A DNA stretch of 64,000 nt from Lota lota (GCA_026745465.1 JACYXH010000321.1:294501-358500), one strand, 5' to 3'. Positions 1-22,012 are shown, counted from the first letter of the stretch. Numbers and translations: made by a program. Notes: a model not told the origin generated them from the sequence alone.

Positions 1-261
1 CATCAGCCCTATGACGGATGACATCAATTCCAAGAATAGCCCTATTACATATAGAGATATAAGTACACTCACACACATACGCACAAACACAGACTTGTAA
101 ACACATGTATAGGTTTTCTGATAAACCTAAATAGTTGTGGCTCTAATAAATCTATTATTTAAATGATGGCACAGCCAGTATGCACACATCCAGACAGCTT
201 AGTATCTACATCAATTGATTCTTACATCTTCTATGTATAAAAATAAATATGGACCTTTTCT
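1..261. other. 3' flank of the GPCR gene, no feature seen
   Basis: AT-rich sequence downstream of the minus-strand receptor stop codon. No gene, repeat array or convincing minus-strand AATAAA signal was recognised here. Confidence 0.5.
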
Positions 262-3200
262 TCACAGGTTCACGTGGTGGTGGTGGAGTGGGGGGGGGTG
301 GAGTGGGGGGGTGGAGTGGGGGGGTGGCAGGGCGCGCACGTGGCCGCCTCTTCCTGAGCCGGTGGGAGTGCGCACGAGGCCGGGCACGAGGCTGTGGGCG
401 AGGCTGCACACGGCCTGTCTGTACCGGCCCGACATCAGGTTGTACAGGAGGGGGTTGACGGCAGCGCTCAGGTAGAAGAGCACGAAAGACGCCAGGTTGA
501 AATACTGAGTCAGATAGTACAACACGTAGGGGTCCATGTGCGTCTGCATGCCGTAGTTTGGAGTTAGGGTTCGCAGGCTGTGGTTGACCTCTGTGGTACT
601 GGGCAGGATGTGGTTGACCTCTGTGGTAGTGGGCAGGCTGTGGTTGACCTCTGTGGTACTGGGCAGGCTGTGGTTGACCTCTGTGGTAGTGGGCAGGCTG
701 TGGTTGACCTCTGTGGTACTGGGCAGGCTGTGGTTGACCTCTGTGGTACTGGGCAGGCTGTGGTTGACCTCTGTGGTACTGGGCAGGCTGTGGTTGACCT
801 CTGTGGTAGTGGGCAGGCTGTGGTTGACCTCTGTGGTACTGGGCAGGCTGTGGTTGACCTCTGTGGTACTGGGCAGGCTGTGGTTGACCTCTGTGGTACT
901 GGGCAGGCTGTGGTTGACCTCTGTGGTACTGGGCAGGATGTGGTTGACCTCTGTGGTACTGGGCAGGCTGTGGTTGACCTCTGTGGTACTGGGCAGGCTG
1001 TGGTTGACCTCTGTGGTACTGGGCAGGCTGTGGTTGACCTCTGGGGTAGTGGGCAGGCTGTGGTTGACCTCTGGGGTAGTGGGCAGGCTGTGGTTGACCT
1101 CTGTGGTACTGGGCAGGCTGTGGTTGACCTCTGGGGTAGTGGGCAGGCTGTGGTTGACCTCTGGGGTAGTGGGCAGGCTGTGGTTGACCTCTGTGGTAGT
1201 GGGCAGGATGTGGTTGACCTCTGTGGAAGTGGGCAGGATGTGGTTGACCTCTGTGGTAGTGGGCAGGGTTAGGGTTAGCAGGACCAGGAGTTGTGTCTGC
1301 ATGTCTTTGATGTGCATCTCTGTAACCCTACCTGTGTTGAAGTGTCTTCCAGTGTGTGCGTCCAGGACCTTGTACAGGGGCCCGTTTGGGAGTAGACGTG
1401 GGCCCATCTTGTCTGTCAGGTTTTCAGAAGGGCTGTGCGTGTCCATGTTGGTTCCCATGTACACCTCCTGTCCCCCAACAGTAGAGCCCAGGGAGAAGGA
1501 TAGAATAGTTCGGCCGATATGGAACGGCAACCAACACAGGACAAACACCAAGACTATAACTCCTGGACATGGGGATGAAGAGAGGGGGGAAAAGCATATT
1601 CAAATAGATAAAGAAGTTGGATAATAATATACAATATGGTAAGACACATGAAGATAGAAGGTGAATGGGATTATTAGTCGCACCGACATACACTATATTG
1701 CCAAAAGTATTGGGACACCGCTCCGAATCATTGAATTCAGGTGTTCCAAACACTTCCATGGCCACAGGTGTATAAAATCAAGCACCTAGGCATGCAGACT
1801 GCTTCTACAAACACTTGTGAAAGAATGGGTCGCTGTCAGGAGCTCAGTGAATTCAAGCGTGGTACCGTGATAGGTTGCCACCTGTGCAATAAGTCCATTC
1901 GTGAAATTTCCTCACTACTAAATATTCCACGGTCAACTGTTAGTGGTATTATAACAAAGTGGAAGCAATTGGGAACAACAGAAACTCAGCCACGAAGTGG
2001 TAGGCCACGTAAATTCACAGAGCGGGGTGAACGCATGCTGAGGCGCACAGCGCGCAGAAGTCGCCAACTTTCTGCAGAGTCAACAGCTACAGACCTCCAA
2101 ACTTCGTGTGGCCTTCAGATCAGCTCAAGAACAGTGCGTAGAGAGCTTCATGGAATGGGTTTCCATGGCCGAGCAGCTGCATCCAAGCCTTACATCACCA
2201 AGTGCAATGCAAAGCGTCGGATGCAGTGGTGTAAAGCACACCGCCACTGGACACTAGAGCAGTGGAGACGTGTTCTCTGGAGTGACGAATCACGCTTCTC
2301 TGTCTGGCAATCCGATGGACGAGTCTGGGTTTGGCGGTTGCCAGGAGAACGGTACTTGCCTGACTGCATTGTGCCAAGTGTAATGGTTCGTGGAGGGGGG
2401 ATTATGGTGTGGGGTTGTTTTCAGGGGTTGGGCTTGTTAATGCTTCAGCATACCAGGACATTATGGACAATTTCATGCTCCCAACTTTGTGGGAACAGTT
2501 TGGGGATGGCCCCTTCCTGTTCCAACATGACCGCGCACTATATGAATACATCCGGCAAAACATTGTATTTTCATTTGTTTGCGATACAACAACCGCTTCA
2601 GCAGTACATGTGAATGATATTGCAACATCTTTATCACACGGATATATATTGCTTTTCCAACATGTTTTCAATGGAGCAGATTGGAAACGCTTGAATGTTT
2701 ACTTCAAAGAAACGTGGAAGTAAACATGCAGGCGGCTCTGCAAAGACCTGCGCGTGTCCCCGACATGGATCTTCACATTCCCACATGTACGCTTCCAGCT
2801 CAGCCTGCAGTGTAGGCCTACATGTACGCTTCCAGCTCACGCTGCAGTGTAGGCCTACGCTTCCAGCTCACGCTGCAGTGTAGGCCTACGCTTCCAGCTC
2901 AGGCTGCAGTGTAGGCCTACTACGCTTCCAGCTCACGCTGCAGTGTAGGCCTACTACGCTTCCAGCTCACGCTGCAGTGTAGGCCTACTACGCTTCCAGC
3001 TCACGCTGCAGTGTAGGCCTACTACGCTTCCAGCTCATGCTGCAGTGTAGGCCTACTACGCTTCCAGCTCAGGCTGCAGTGTAGGCCTACGCTTTCAGCT
3101 CAGGCTGCAGTGTAGTAATGCAATGCCCCAATGCCTACATATTGGGTAGGCATTCGTCTTCGCAAACGTGGGGTCCGCAGAAGTGTGCATTCAGCTTGAA

Positions 3201-5295
3201 TGTAACTTTGTTTCTCACCGAGCATCTTGACAGTGTGCCGATGGCGTTTATCTCTTCGGCTGCTTGGGGGGCGGAGCAACAGTGTACGTCCAATCAGGCT
3301 GTAGACCACGGCCAGAATACCAAGCGAAACCAGGAAGTACAGGTTAGACAGGATCATCATGGCTGACATCAGGCCGGAAGTGACTGCATAGTCAGTACAG
3401 CGGCACTCTTTGTTGTCAGCCTGTGTCACTTCTCTTCCGTCTCTCTCTTCTCTCCTTATTGTTTGCTCATTTATTTCAGCGTCTGTCACTGATCTTCCAG
3501 ATTCACTTTTCTTTCTTTCACCTTCTCCTCCACCTTTGTCTGCCTCGCCTCCTCCTCTAGACATTCCCGACAGCCCAGTCTCACCCTCTTTCCCGCTCTC
3601 TCTCTGCTTACTTCCCTCATCCCATCCCCTCATCTCTTGTCCTCCCCCAGCTCCTTCTACCTCTTCCTCCACCGGCCACCAACCCATCGTCCCTTCCCAC
3701 GGCCCTGACACAAACCCCTGTGCCATGCGTCCCTCGTCCTCCCCACTTCTGCTTCCTGTCCACCCGTCACCTGCCCTCCTCTCCGCCCACTGCACCTCCA
3801 CCCAGCCCTCCTCCTGCCCCACGTCTTCCACGCCGACCATGAGCAGCACAGGCGTGGCACTGAGCACCGCCCCCAGCCACAGGCAGCCAATCAGGGCCTT
3901 GGTACGGTGGCGCGTCACAAACGTCTTGGTGACGATTGGCCAGCAGACGGCCATGTACCTCTCCAGAGAGAGGAAGGTGATGTGGAGGATGGTGGAGAAG
4001 GTGCAGCATTCAGAGAGGAACATGGTTAGCTTGCAGGCCATGTCCCCCAGAGGCCAGGGTCTGGGCCTCCATAGCTAATGTTGAGGTGGGTGGGAAACAC
4101 AGAAAGAAAGAGAGCCACCTTCAGATAGAGAAGAAACATGAAGTCACACTAGAACCATAAAACATAGGCCAACTTCAACACTGCAGTGTTTATGTCACTG
4201 CTACTGTTTCCCTGAAATGATTCCAAAGTTCTATTACCAATTCAAATGTCCTTAAAATGTTGATTTGTATGTGGAAATGTAATGATTTAAGGTGCTGCAG
4301 GTAAGATTTGATAGTAGTCAAATGAAACGCTGTTCCCTCCCTCCCTATGGTTCTCCGCCATTCAAAGGTGTTGTGATGGACAGACAAGATGGATTCCTCT
4401 AACCAATCACGGTAGAGATGCCCGGATTGGTCTAAAATGAGTTGGGAGTGGTCTAAATTCTAAATTGGGTCATAAACAAGCAGCTAGAAACATATTCTCA
4501 AAGCGCGTTTCACTTATTAATAGCTGACAGATTGCTATGCCATTTCTAAGAAATTACTATCAAATAATAGCTCTTAAATCTTACCTACAGTACCTTTTAA
4601 ATGTAATGCTTTAGTCATTATTCAGTTGTTGAATAATCAATGGAAAAACAGGGAATGGATGACTTTTACTGACAAAAAAACATTACCATGCATATTAGCG
4701 TCTGATTGTCATTCGTACAGACATTAAGACAGCAGAAGTGTGTGTCTGTTTGTTTGTATGTACGTGGTGAATGTACCTTATACAGATCCAGAGGGAGCAG
4801 TAGTAGAATCAGGAGATCACTAACTGCCATGCTACTCAGGTACAAGTATGTGGAGCTTCTCATGTGGGGTCGGAGCCAAACCACCAAGATAGTTAACATA
4901 TTACCCAGAATGCCAAGCAGCATCAACAGAATGCACACCGCAGTCACACACACTATTTTGAACAACACAAATAAGAAAAGTACAATAAAGGTTATGTAGT
5001 TACGTTATTGTAGTTATATAATTTTGATATATGTAGTGTATAACACATCACCTTGAAAATATTATTTGCTATATTGTCATTTTGTCACATTACTAAGTAG
5101 AAGCATATTATACTGTATAGCTATAACGTTGTATTTGATTGACTTTTACCAACCTAACTCAGACAGTCCAAACATTGACTCCTCCCCCTGAGATTCTGAT
5201 TGGTTAGAGCAATTATCCAGGAAGTGTGAAGAAGATAGTCTCCACTCTTCCTCTTCACATCCACTGCCAGCATTGTCAGATTCCATTAGATCCAT
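262..5295 (-). CDS. Ghrelin/motilin receptor-like class A GPCR, four exons
   Basis: Class A peptide receptor of the plasma membrane, expected to couple to Gq, closest by eye to GHSR and MLNR. Exons on the minus strand: 5154-5295, 4777-4952, 3219-4074, 262-1553. All junctions are GT-AG and keep frame (phases 1, 0, 1). Exon 1 is an acidic N-terminus with an N-glycosylation motif (NCS). Exon 2 carries TM1 (GILGN) and TM2 (SSMAVSDLLI). Exon 3 opens with LWRPRPWPLGD, then the TM3 cysteine, the ERY motif, a very long ECL2 of about 150 residues, its partner Cys (KECRC), and TM5 ending YSLIGR. Exon 4 gives TM6 (CWLPFH) and TM7 (NPLLYN). The last intron sits just before TM6, as in GHSR. Long ECL2 is typical of motilin receptors. 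The intron after TM2 is extra relative to mammalian GHSR. If exon 4 is unspliced, ECL3 holds a 10-residue repeat about 23 times and the product is 821 aa. A phase-0 intron removing the array, ending at the CAG before THMDPYV, is possible. The GHSR versus MLNR assignment is uncertain. Confidence 0.85.
577..1268. repeat. 30-bp minisatellite in receptor exon 4
   Basis: About 23 near-identical 30-bp units; on the plus strand each begins CTGTGGTTGACCTCTG. On the receptor strand the unit reads as the decapeptide TTEVNHSLPS. Because 30 is a multiple of 3, open frames persist on both strands, so openness does not prove coding. Variation is limited to a few positions, such as GTACT/GTAGT and TCTG/TCTGG, indicating recent homogenisation. 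Confidence 0.95.
1691..2540 (+). mobile_element. Truncated Tc1-like DNA transposon
   Basis: The left inverted terminal repeat starts CACTATATTGCCAAAAGTAT after a TA at 1689-1690. The transposase begins at ATG 1825 (MGRCQELSEFKRGTVIG), followed by paired helix-turn-helix DNA-binding domains, the GRPRK linker and the first catalytic Asp in WSDESRF. Near 2425-2440 a short internal deletion shifts the frame; the downstream part (NASAYQDIMDNFMLPTLWEQ, then FLFQHD with the second Asp) lies in another frame. Homology ends at about 2540. The third catalytic acid and the right terminal repeat are missing. It lies in intron 3 of the receptor gene, opposite in sense. It cannot be autonomous. Confidence 0.93.
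2785..3114. repeat. 30-34-bp minisatellite, about 10 copies
   Basis: Units built on ACGCTTCCAGCTCACGCTGC followed by AGTGTAGGCCTACT, with length variation from loss of a few bases at the junction. It is in intron 3 of the receptor gene, ending about 105 bp before the exon 3 donor. Each unit holds the palindrome GTAGGCCTAC. Confidence 0.9.
4285..4600. mobile_element. hAT-like MITE with 8-bp target site duplication
   Basis: A 316-bp non-coding element with imperfect terminal inverted repeats: left AAGGTGCTGCAGGTAAGATT, right complement AAGGTACTGTAGGTAAGATT. It is flanked by ATGTAATG at 4277-4284 and 4601-4608, an 8-bp duplication typical of hAT elements. It sits in intron 2 of the receptor gene. 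A related copy lies at about 47907-48223. Confidence 0.85.
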
Positions 5296-5304
5296 ATAGG
5301 TTGA

Positions 5305-6185
<881 letters not shown>

Positions 6186-6367
6186 TTTCATCCAATATAA
6201 AATGACCTCCCGTCCTTATCTTTACATTGCTTTTCTTACCAGTCTTTCATCCAATATAAAATGACCTCCCGTCCTTATCTTTACATTGCTTTTCTTACCA
6301 GTCTTTCATCCAATATAAAATGACCTCCCATCCTTATCTTTACATTGCTTTTTCTTACCAGTCTTTC
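6186..6367. repeat. 59-bp tandem repeat, 3 copies
   Basis: Units start TTTCATCCAATATAAAATGA; the second starts at 6245 and the third at 6304. The three are nearly identical, with one C/T change and one extra T in a T run. Confidence 0.95.
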
Positions 6368-6579
6368 GCTGTGCATATGCTGTTGTTAATTGTGTAAGTA
6401 AAGTGTATTGCTACTCTATTGTTTTGCTTTTAAGCAGATTGTGTCCGAAGTGCAACTTTCTACATGTGAAAACATAGCCAAGGATACAAAAATGAATTGT
6501 ATTGTCACCCGAGTCAGATTGATCATGTTGCCGATGTCATTATCTTTTTACTCCTCCTGTTGAAGAAGTCTGAACGTTC

Positions 6580-6581
<2 letters not shown>

Positions 6582-6628
<47 letters not shown>
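6582..6628. repeat. (TA)n microsatellite
   Basis: About 23 TA units. A second shorter TA run lies at 6650-6663, immediately before the 60-bp palindrome. Confidence 0.95.
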
Positions 6629-6630
<2 letters not shown>

Positions 6631-6670
6631 CCCTAACAAAATGTGTATGTATATATATATATATCATGTT

Positions 6671-6730
6671 GTCGACGTTCTGAAAAAACAAAAATGTATA
6701 TATACATTTTTGTTTTTTCAGAACGTCGAC
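6671..6730. repeat. Perfect 60-bp palindrome
   Basis: The left arm begins GTCGACGTTCTGAAAAAACA and the right arm is its exact reverse complement, centred on TATATA at about 6700 with no spacer. It can form a hairpin or cruciform. It is next to (TA)n runs in the eci1/receptor intergenic region. Confidence 0.97.
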
Positions 6731-6795
6731 ACAGGTGGTACAGGTTTCCCATTTCCGAGCTTTTTGAAGCCCGCATTAGAGTGGGCGGAGTTGAA

Positions 6796-6948
6796 ACGTG
6801 GACCGCCCCTTCCCGTGCTAACACAACAGGCTAAGCTGATCTCCCAACGTGGACCGCCCCTTCCCGTGCTAACACAACAGGCTAAGCTCATCTCCCTACG
6901 TGGACCGCCTCTTCCCGTGCTAACACAACAGGCTAAGCTCCCATCAGC
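6796..6948 (+). promoter_or_regulatory. eci1 proximal region: three 51-bp units with GC boxes
   Basis: Three tandem units starting at 6796, 6847 and 6898, each with CGTGGACCGCCCCTTCCCGT (third copy CCGCCTC). CCGCCCC is a GC-box/Sp1-type motif on the minus strand. The array ends 22 bp before the eci1 ATG, so it is promoter or 5' UTR. No TATA box was seen. Promoter function is inferred from position and motif. Confidence 0.6.
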
Positions 6949-6969
6949 TTGTCAACCTTTCAGGACAGC

Positions 6970-16827
<9,858 letters not shown>

Positions 16828-16957
16828 AACTGGAGAACATTGAAAGGCTTTGTAATCACACCGTTTGAGCACTTAGTTTCAAGTTTTACTGTGTAAGACA
16901 AATACTGCAACAAACTCCTTGATGTCCTGCTAAGCCACCATTTTGCATGGAATTAAC

Positions 16958-16963
16958 AATAAA
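16958..16963 (+). terminator. eci1 polyadenylation signal AATAAA
   Basis: AATAAA 131 bp after the eci1 stop codon, in a short plausible 3' UTR. Confidence 0.8.
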
Positions 16964-17050
16964 TGAAACATACCAACTGTAACTGATCATTATTCCATAT
17001 GTTCATGTGAAACCATTGAAACACGCTAGCAGATGTCCTGCACGCACAGC

Positions 17051-17360
17051 CTCTTTATCCAAGGAACTGACGGGAAGGACACAGGCTCTTTATCCAAGGA
17101 ACTGACGGGAAGGACACAGGCTCTTTATCCAGGGAACTGACGGGAAGGACACAGGCTCTTTATCCAAGGAACAGACGGGAAGGACACAGGCTCTTTATCC
17201 AAGGAACAGACGGGAAGGACACAGGCTCTTTATCCAAGGAACAGACGGGAAGGACACAGGCTCTTTATCCAAGGAACTGACGGGAAGGACACAGGCTCTT
17301 TATCCAAGGAACTGACGGGAAGGACACAGGCTCTTTATCCAAGGACACTGACGGGAGGAA
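17051..17360. repeat. 35-bp minisatellite, 9 copies
   Basis: Units CTCTTTATCCAAGGAACTGA + CGGGAAGGACACAGG, with variants AACAGA and CAGGGA. Between the convergent eci1 and dnase1 3' ends. Confidence 0.95.
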
Positions 17361-17512
17361 AACTGTTCTTTATTTCTGGCCGACAGCGAGAGCCGCAGCT
17401 GTTCCTGTTCTCGTGTGCAACACACACAAACCATGTCGCACAATCTGCGACAGCTTAAGACATGAAGTGTTCAATAGCTTAAAGCCTAGCCTAAAATGGG
17501 ATTGATTCGTTT

Positions 17513-17816
17513 AAGATGCATTTAATATATTTAGGTTGTTTCAGACGGACGGCGACACACAAAGATGATGACTTCAGTTTGACGTTCCCCCTTCTTTGCT
17601 TCCTAATCTCAATAGCTCATCGAGAGCCGATTTATTTCAGATCAGTCCTGCTTACACGTTGGACAATGTGTCACACATATTTCCCAGAGTGCCACACGAT
17701 GGCCTTGATATTAGGAAGATAACATAGAACGCATATATTCGTGCAATTTGAGAGAACTTCTCGCTGTGAACAGCAACCAGGGCTGACGTCACCGCAGCCC
17801 CCTTCAGGGCGGGGGG

Positions 17817-17820
<4 letters not shown>
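17513..17820. repeat. Interspersed repeat copy, eci1/dnase1 intergenic
   Basis: Shares GCATTTAATATATTTAGGTT plus GTTTCAGACGGACGGCGACA, and AGCAACCAGGGCTGAC plus CCCCCTT-AGGGCGGGGG, with 20835-21605 in dnase1 intron 4. Family not recognised; the other copy is split by a satellite. Confidence 0.65.

Positions 17821-17850
<30 letters not shown>
17818..17850. repeat. Poly-G run, 33 bp
   Basis: Uninterrupted G after GGGGGGC. G-quadruplex potential on the plus strand. Its length may be imprecise in any assembly. Confidence 0.9.
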
Positions 17851-17884
17851 CTCACTTTGGCCCGACCTCGGAGAAGGTCCATCT

Positions 17885-18210
17885 TTGGCGCGGTACGGCA
17901 CGGTGCGTTTAAACTGGGAGTGGAAACGTAAATCAGCGCGGTGCGTTTAAACTGGGAGTGGAAACACAGATCAGCACGGTGCGTTTAAACTGGGAGTGGA
18001 AACGTAAATCAGCACGGTGCGTTTAAACTGGGAGTGGAAACACAGATCAGCACGGTGCGTTTAAACTGGGAGTGGAGACAGATCAGCACGGTGCGTTTAA
18101 ACTGGGAGTGGAGACAGATCAGCACGGTGCGTTTAAACTGGGAGTGGAAACGTAAATCAGCACGGTGCGTTTAAACTGGGAGTGGAGACACAGATCAGCA
18201 CGGTACGATA
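17885..18210. repeat. 31-38-bp minisatellite, 8 copies
   Basis: Units: CACGGTGCGTTTAAACTGGG + AGTGGAAACGTAAATCAG, variants with AACACAGATCAG or AGACAGATCAG. Contains the 8-bp palindrome GTTTAAAC in every unit. Ends in a run of CGGCACGG. No gene. Confidence 0.93.
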
Positions 18211-18462
18211 CGGCTCGGCACGGCACGGCAAAAAGTTCCAATGGAAAGACGCCACAAAATAAAAAGGGCAGAGAAAGTGTTGGCCTGGATTTCCGCTATG
18301 TGGCTACACCTGATACCAAACAAATGTCCCCGAGTCATCAGAAGATAGCCAATGCTTTTAAGATTGGTTTAAAGTTAACAAGATCAGTGTCATCTTGTCA
18401 TGCCAACTGAAATGAGACAAAATGTAAAGCTGCAGCCCAGTTTTATAATGTTTATATCCAAC

Positions 18463-18468
18463 TTTATT
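18463..18468 (-). terminator. dnase1 polyadenylation signal AATAAA
   Basis: AATAAA on the minus strand (TTTATT on plus), about 100 bp after the dnase1 stop codon. Confidence 0.75.
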
Positions 18469-18566
18469 GAAGTCAAGCAACTCATTGTGAACTGACATGA
18501 GTTATTCCTCACTGGCAGGAACAACATTTAAACCATCAGTTAAAAGTGTACATCTTGTCCGTTGTT

Positions 18567-21500
18567 TCAGGTCAGCCTCACCTCCACAGGGAAGTGGTCA
18601 CTCACGGCTAATGCCTGAGGGACAGAAATGGTCATTTGTCAAACAATCCTCCAGCGAGATCAAAGAAAGTAATAGACCCTTTTGAACGCCTCTGTAAAAC
18701 GGGTCCACTGCCCAAGGTGAGGTAACTCACCTGGACGTTGTTGAGGTGGTACGCCTTCTCGAAGTCAAAGACGGCAGCACTGCCAGGTACTACTCTCCTG
18801 TTCATTTCCCTTGTGGCCACAATCCTACAGAAGTCCCCCAAAATGGAATTCATTATAATCAGTAATGTCAGAGTGTGAAAATGTAATTGGCATAAGACTT
18901 CTTTCTACTATATCTCCACTACAGTCCAATTTCCAAAGCAAATATTTTACAAGTTATCTCACTCTTGAAAGTACTCTGTATTAACCCTACTAATAAGTAT
19001 ATAATGCATGTTAATACTGAAGTATTTAGAAGATAATGGAAGACTTTGACCATATTTATGAATAGTAAATGTTTTCTATTAGGGTTTATTTTTGTATCTT
19101 TTAGGCTTACAAGAGGAGTAGATTTCCCATCACTGACTGTTTATGCATAAAGTGTATTGCCACTTTGAATACTAACTGTGTTGAACATGAGCAACACAGT
19201 GATCATCAGTGTAATACCATCTCCCCTTGCCTGTGGGTGTTTATTACCTGTCATAGGCGCATCCAGAATTCTTAGACACGGTGGTGTCCACAGTGTCTGG
19301 GATGAGCCAATAGAAGTCACTGTCAGTGCGGAGGCGAAGCTTATCCAGCTTGGCTATGGGAGCATACGAACAGGCTGCATTGAAGTCTCCCAGGAGCAGT
19401 ATCTACAGGGTCATTAAGGCATTGTCTTAGCAGAGTCACCATGTGTAAGACCAGAAACTAGCCTCAGTCGTACTCTCACTTATGGGTCAGCCTTGAGGGT
19501 TCATAGATTCAGTTAGTTCATAGATTATTTGAATGCCATGTTTGTTTTCTTTTCTGCTTTTGGAATGGTTTGCCGCTGTCAGTCATTTTGAGTCTATTTT
19601 CATCAGTCCCTTCCCGAAAGTAGTAAACATTTAATGAGACCTTTGATTAATTTCAATAATGATAATCAAATGTTAATTTATTTAACTTTCTAATCACATT
19701 TTTGCTTACTTTATAAGCTTTACAAGTTGGGTAGCATTTGAGTCAAGTTTATATTTTCACAAATGTTACATTCATTTTAAGATTCTCATTGTAAATTTGG
19801 GCTCTGACTACCATCTACATCTTTGTTAATCCATCTGCAATCTTTGCTTATACATCTGAAATTAATAAATGCAGGTTAATGTCAAAGGGCATGTGGCATA
19901 AGCATTGCACAACAAGGGTATGTTGGCTGAGAGCGATGGCTATTGGTGCTTAATGCAGCCTACGATAAGAGAGTACGCACATCATTTCCAAAGCGTTTGC
20001 GGACGTCTGTCACCACATCGTAGAGGGCCTCCAGCTCTTCCAATGCAGATTTAGGTGGGGTGTGCAGGGGGACCAGGACAAAGTCCCCACCCACTATGAC
20101 ACACCAAAGAAACATGAATCGGGACTGAAACGAATTTTGGCGTTTGTCTTTTCTAATTGGCAATGGAAATGAAATCCAGGTGACCAGGCCAAGATTAAAC
20201 CAGAGAAACTTGTGAACATTTGATTGGCTGTGAAGAAATACAAAATAGAAGAAAAAAAAAACGGCCATATTGTCAGAGTAGAAAAAGGGGCATGATCCAC
20301 CCTCTGCAAATTATCATTTTGACAATAGCTGTCCTTTTGTATCCTAATTATAAAAGTAAAAACTGTAGCCATGCAAGATTAAGCCAACAAGACTAACAAA
20401 GGCATCTGGTGGCCATAACATGCCAAGAAGAACAAAGCCTGGAACTCTCACTTTACCTGAACCGAACTGGACGACAAAGGGTGGCCTGTTGAAGGCGCCT
20501 GAAACTTGATATGTATCGAGAAGTGTGACCGTGTTCCTGAAAATAACACGCAAGCCCTTTAAAGGCACTGTAAGCAATATGCATTTGTTAAAATAAGTTA
20601 AATAGCTTTGTATTCCGAACGCCATCACTGAGATGGCGTTTTCCCACTATAATAAACTGGCCCGGCTGGGATATTCATTTCCATCCCAGCTGCGCTTCCA
20701 GCTGTCTTTAACTGACGGCGACATCAGTTAAAGACACACCTTTAAGCTGGCCTTGAGTCGATGACACAACACTCGTATTGCCTTTTTAGTTGTATATTAT
20801 AGCCTACCATAACATCTGATTGGTTCGTTTGAGACGCATTTAATATATTTAGGTTGTTTCAGACGGACGGCGACACACAAAGATGTTGAATGTTGAATAT
20901 CGATATCAGCGATCTAATAGTGTGAAATATTGTCCAATGTCCAGTCTTTACACCAGGACTAATCGGAACGAAATCTGTCCTATTTCAACCAGCTATTTAG
21001 TTTTGCAAGAGAGCATCGTCAAACTAACATCACAGCTGTGCACTTCTATTAAACCTTCATTACCCTTTTAATTGGGCTTATATAGTTATAGGAACCAACG
21101 AATAATAAAGAATAAAGCTGTTGAACTCTTCTATTAAACCTTCATTACCCTTTTAATTGGGCTTATATATACTGCTCAAAAAAATAAAGGGAACACTTGG
21201 AGTTACATTGTGTTGTTTAAGTGTTCCCTTTATTTTTTTGAGCAGTATAGTTATAGGAACCAATGAATAATAAAGAATAAAGCTGTTGAACTCTTCTATT
21301 AAACCTTCATTACATTTTTAATTGGGCTTATATAGTTATAGGAACCAACGAATAATAAAGAATAAAGCTGTTGAACTCTTCTATTAAACCTTCATTACCT
21401 TTTTAATTGGGCTTATATAGTTATAGGAACCAATGAATAATAAAGAATAAAGCTGTTGAAAACTCGAACCATACTCTTCGTGCATGGCGAAGCGTCTCAT

Positions 21501-21913
21501 ACACAGAACGCATAGATAATTGTATTTTTATAGGTCTATATACAGTTTGAGAGAACCTCTCAGCAACCAGGGCTGACTTCACCGCAACCCCCTTAAGGGC
21601 GGGGGTTCAACTTCATTAGAAAGTTGGAAAGCGTCGACCTCACTGACAGAGCCTTTAAGCATTTGCTCTGTTATCACGTTCAAACAGCATTGTAGCAACT
21701 CCAGAATATTCCATTTAATGTTGATCACGGTCAGATAAATAGATTTAACATGAACAGATGTTTTTACCCACGGAGTAATTCCATGGGTAAGAAGTAAGTG
21801 TTTGGTTCTTGTGTAGCCCTACCTGTAAATGAAAAGGTATCTCTCCTTGTATGTGCTGGGACCCAAAGGATCACTTACATTGTAGCTGTACTGGCCTGGT
21901 ACTCCTCTTCGGG

Positions 21914-22012
<99 letters not shown>

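Noticed and set aside
584-1624. Plus-strand open frames of 230 and 346 aa
   Set aside because: Antisense shadows of the 30-bp array in the receptor exon.
1741-2613. Host gene on plus strand in the receptor intron
   Set aside because: It is Tc1 transposase, frameshifted and truncated before the third catalytic residue.
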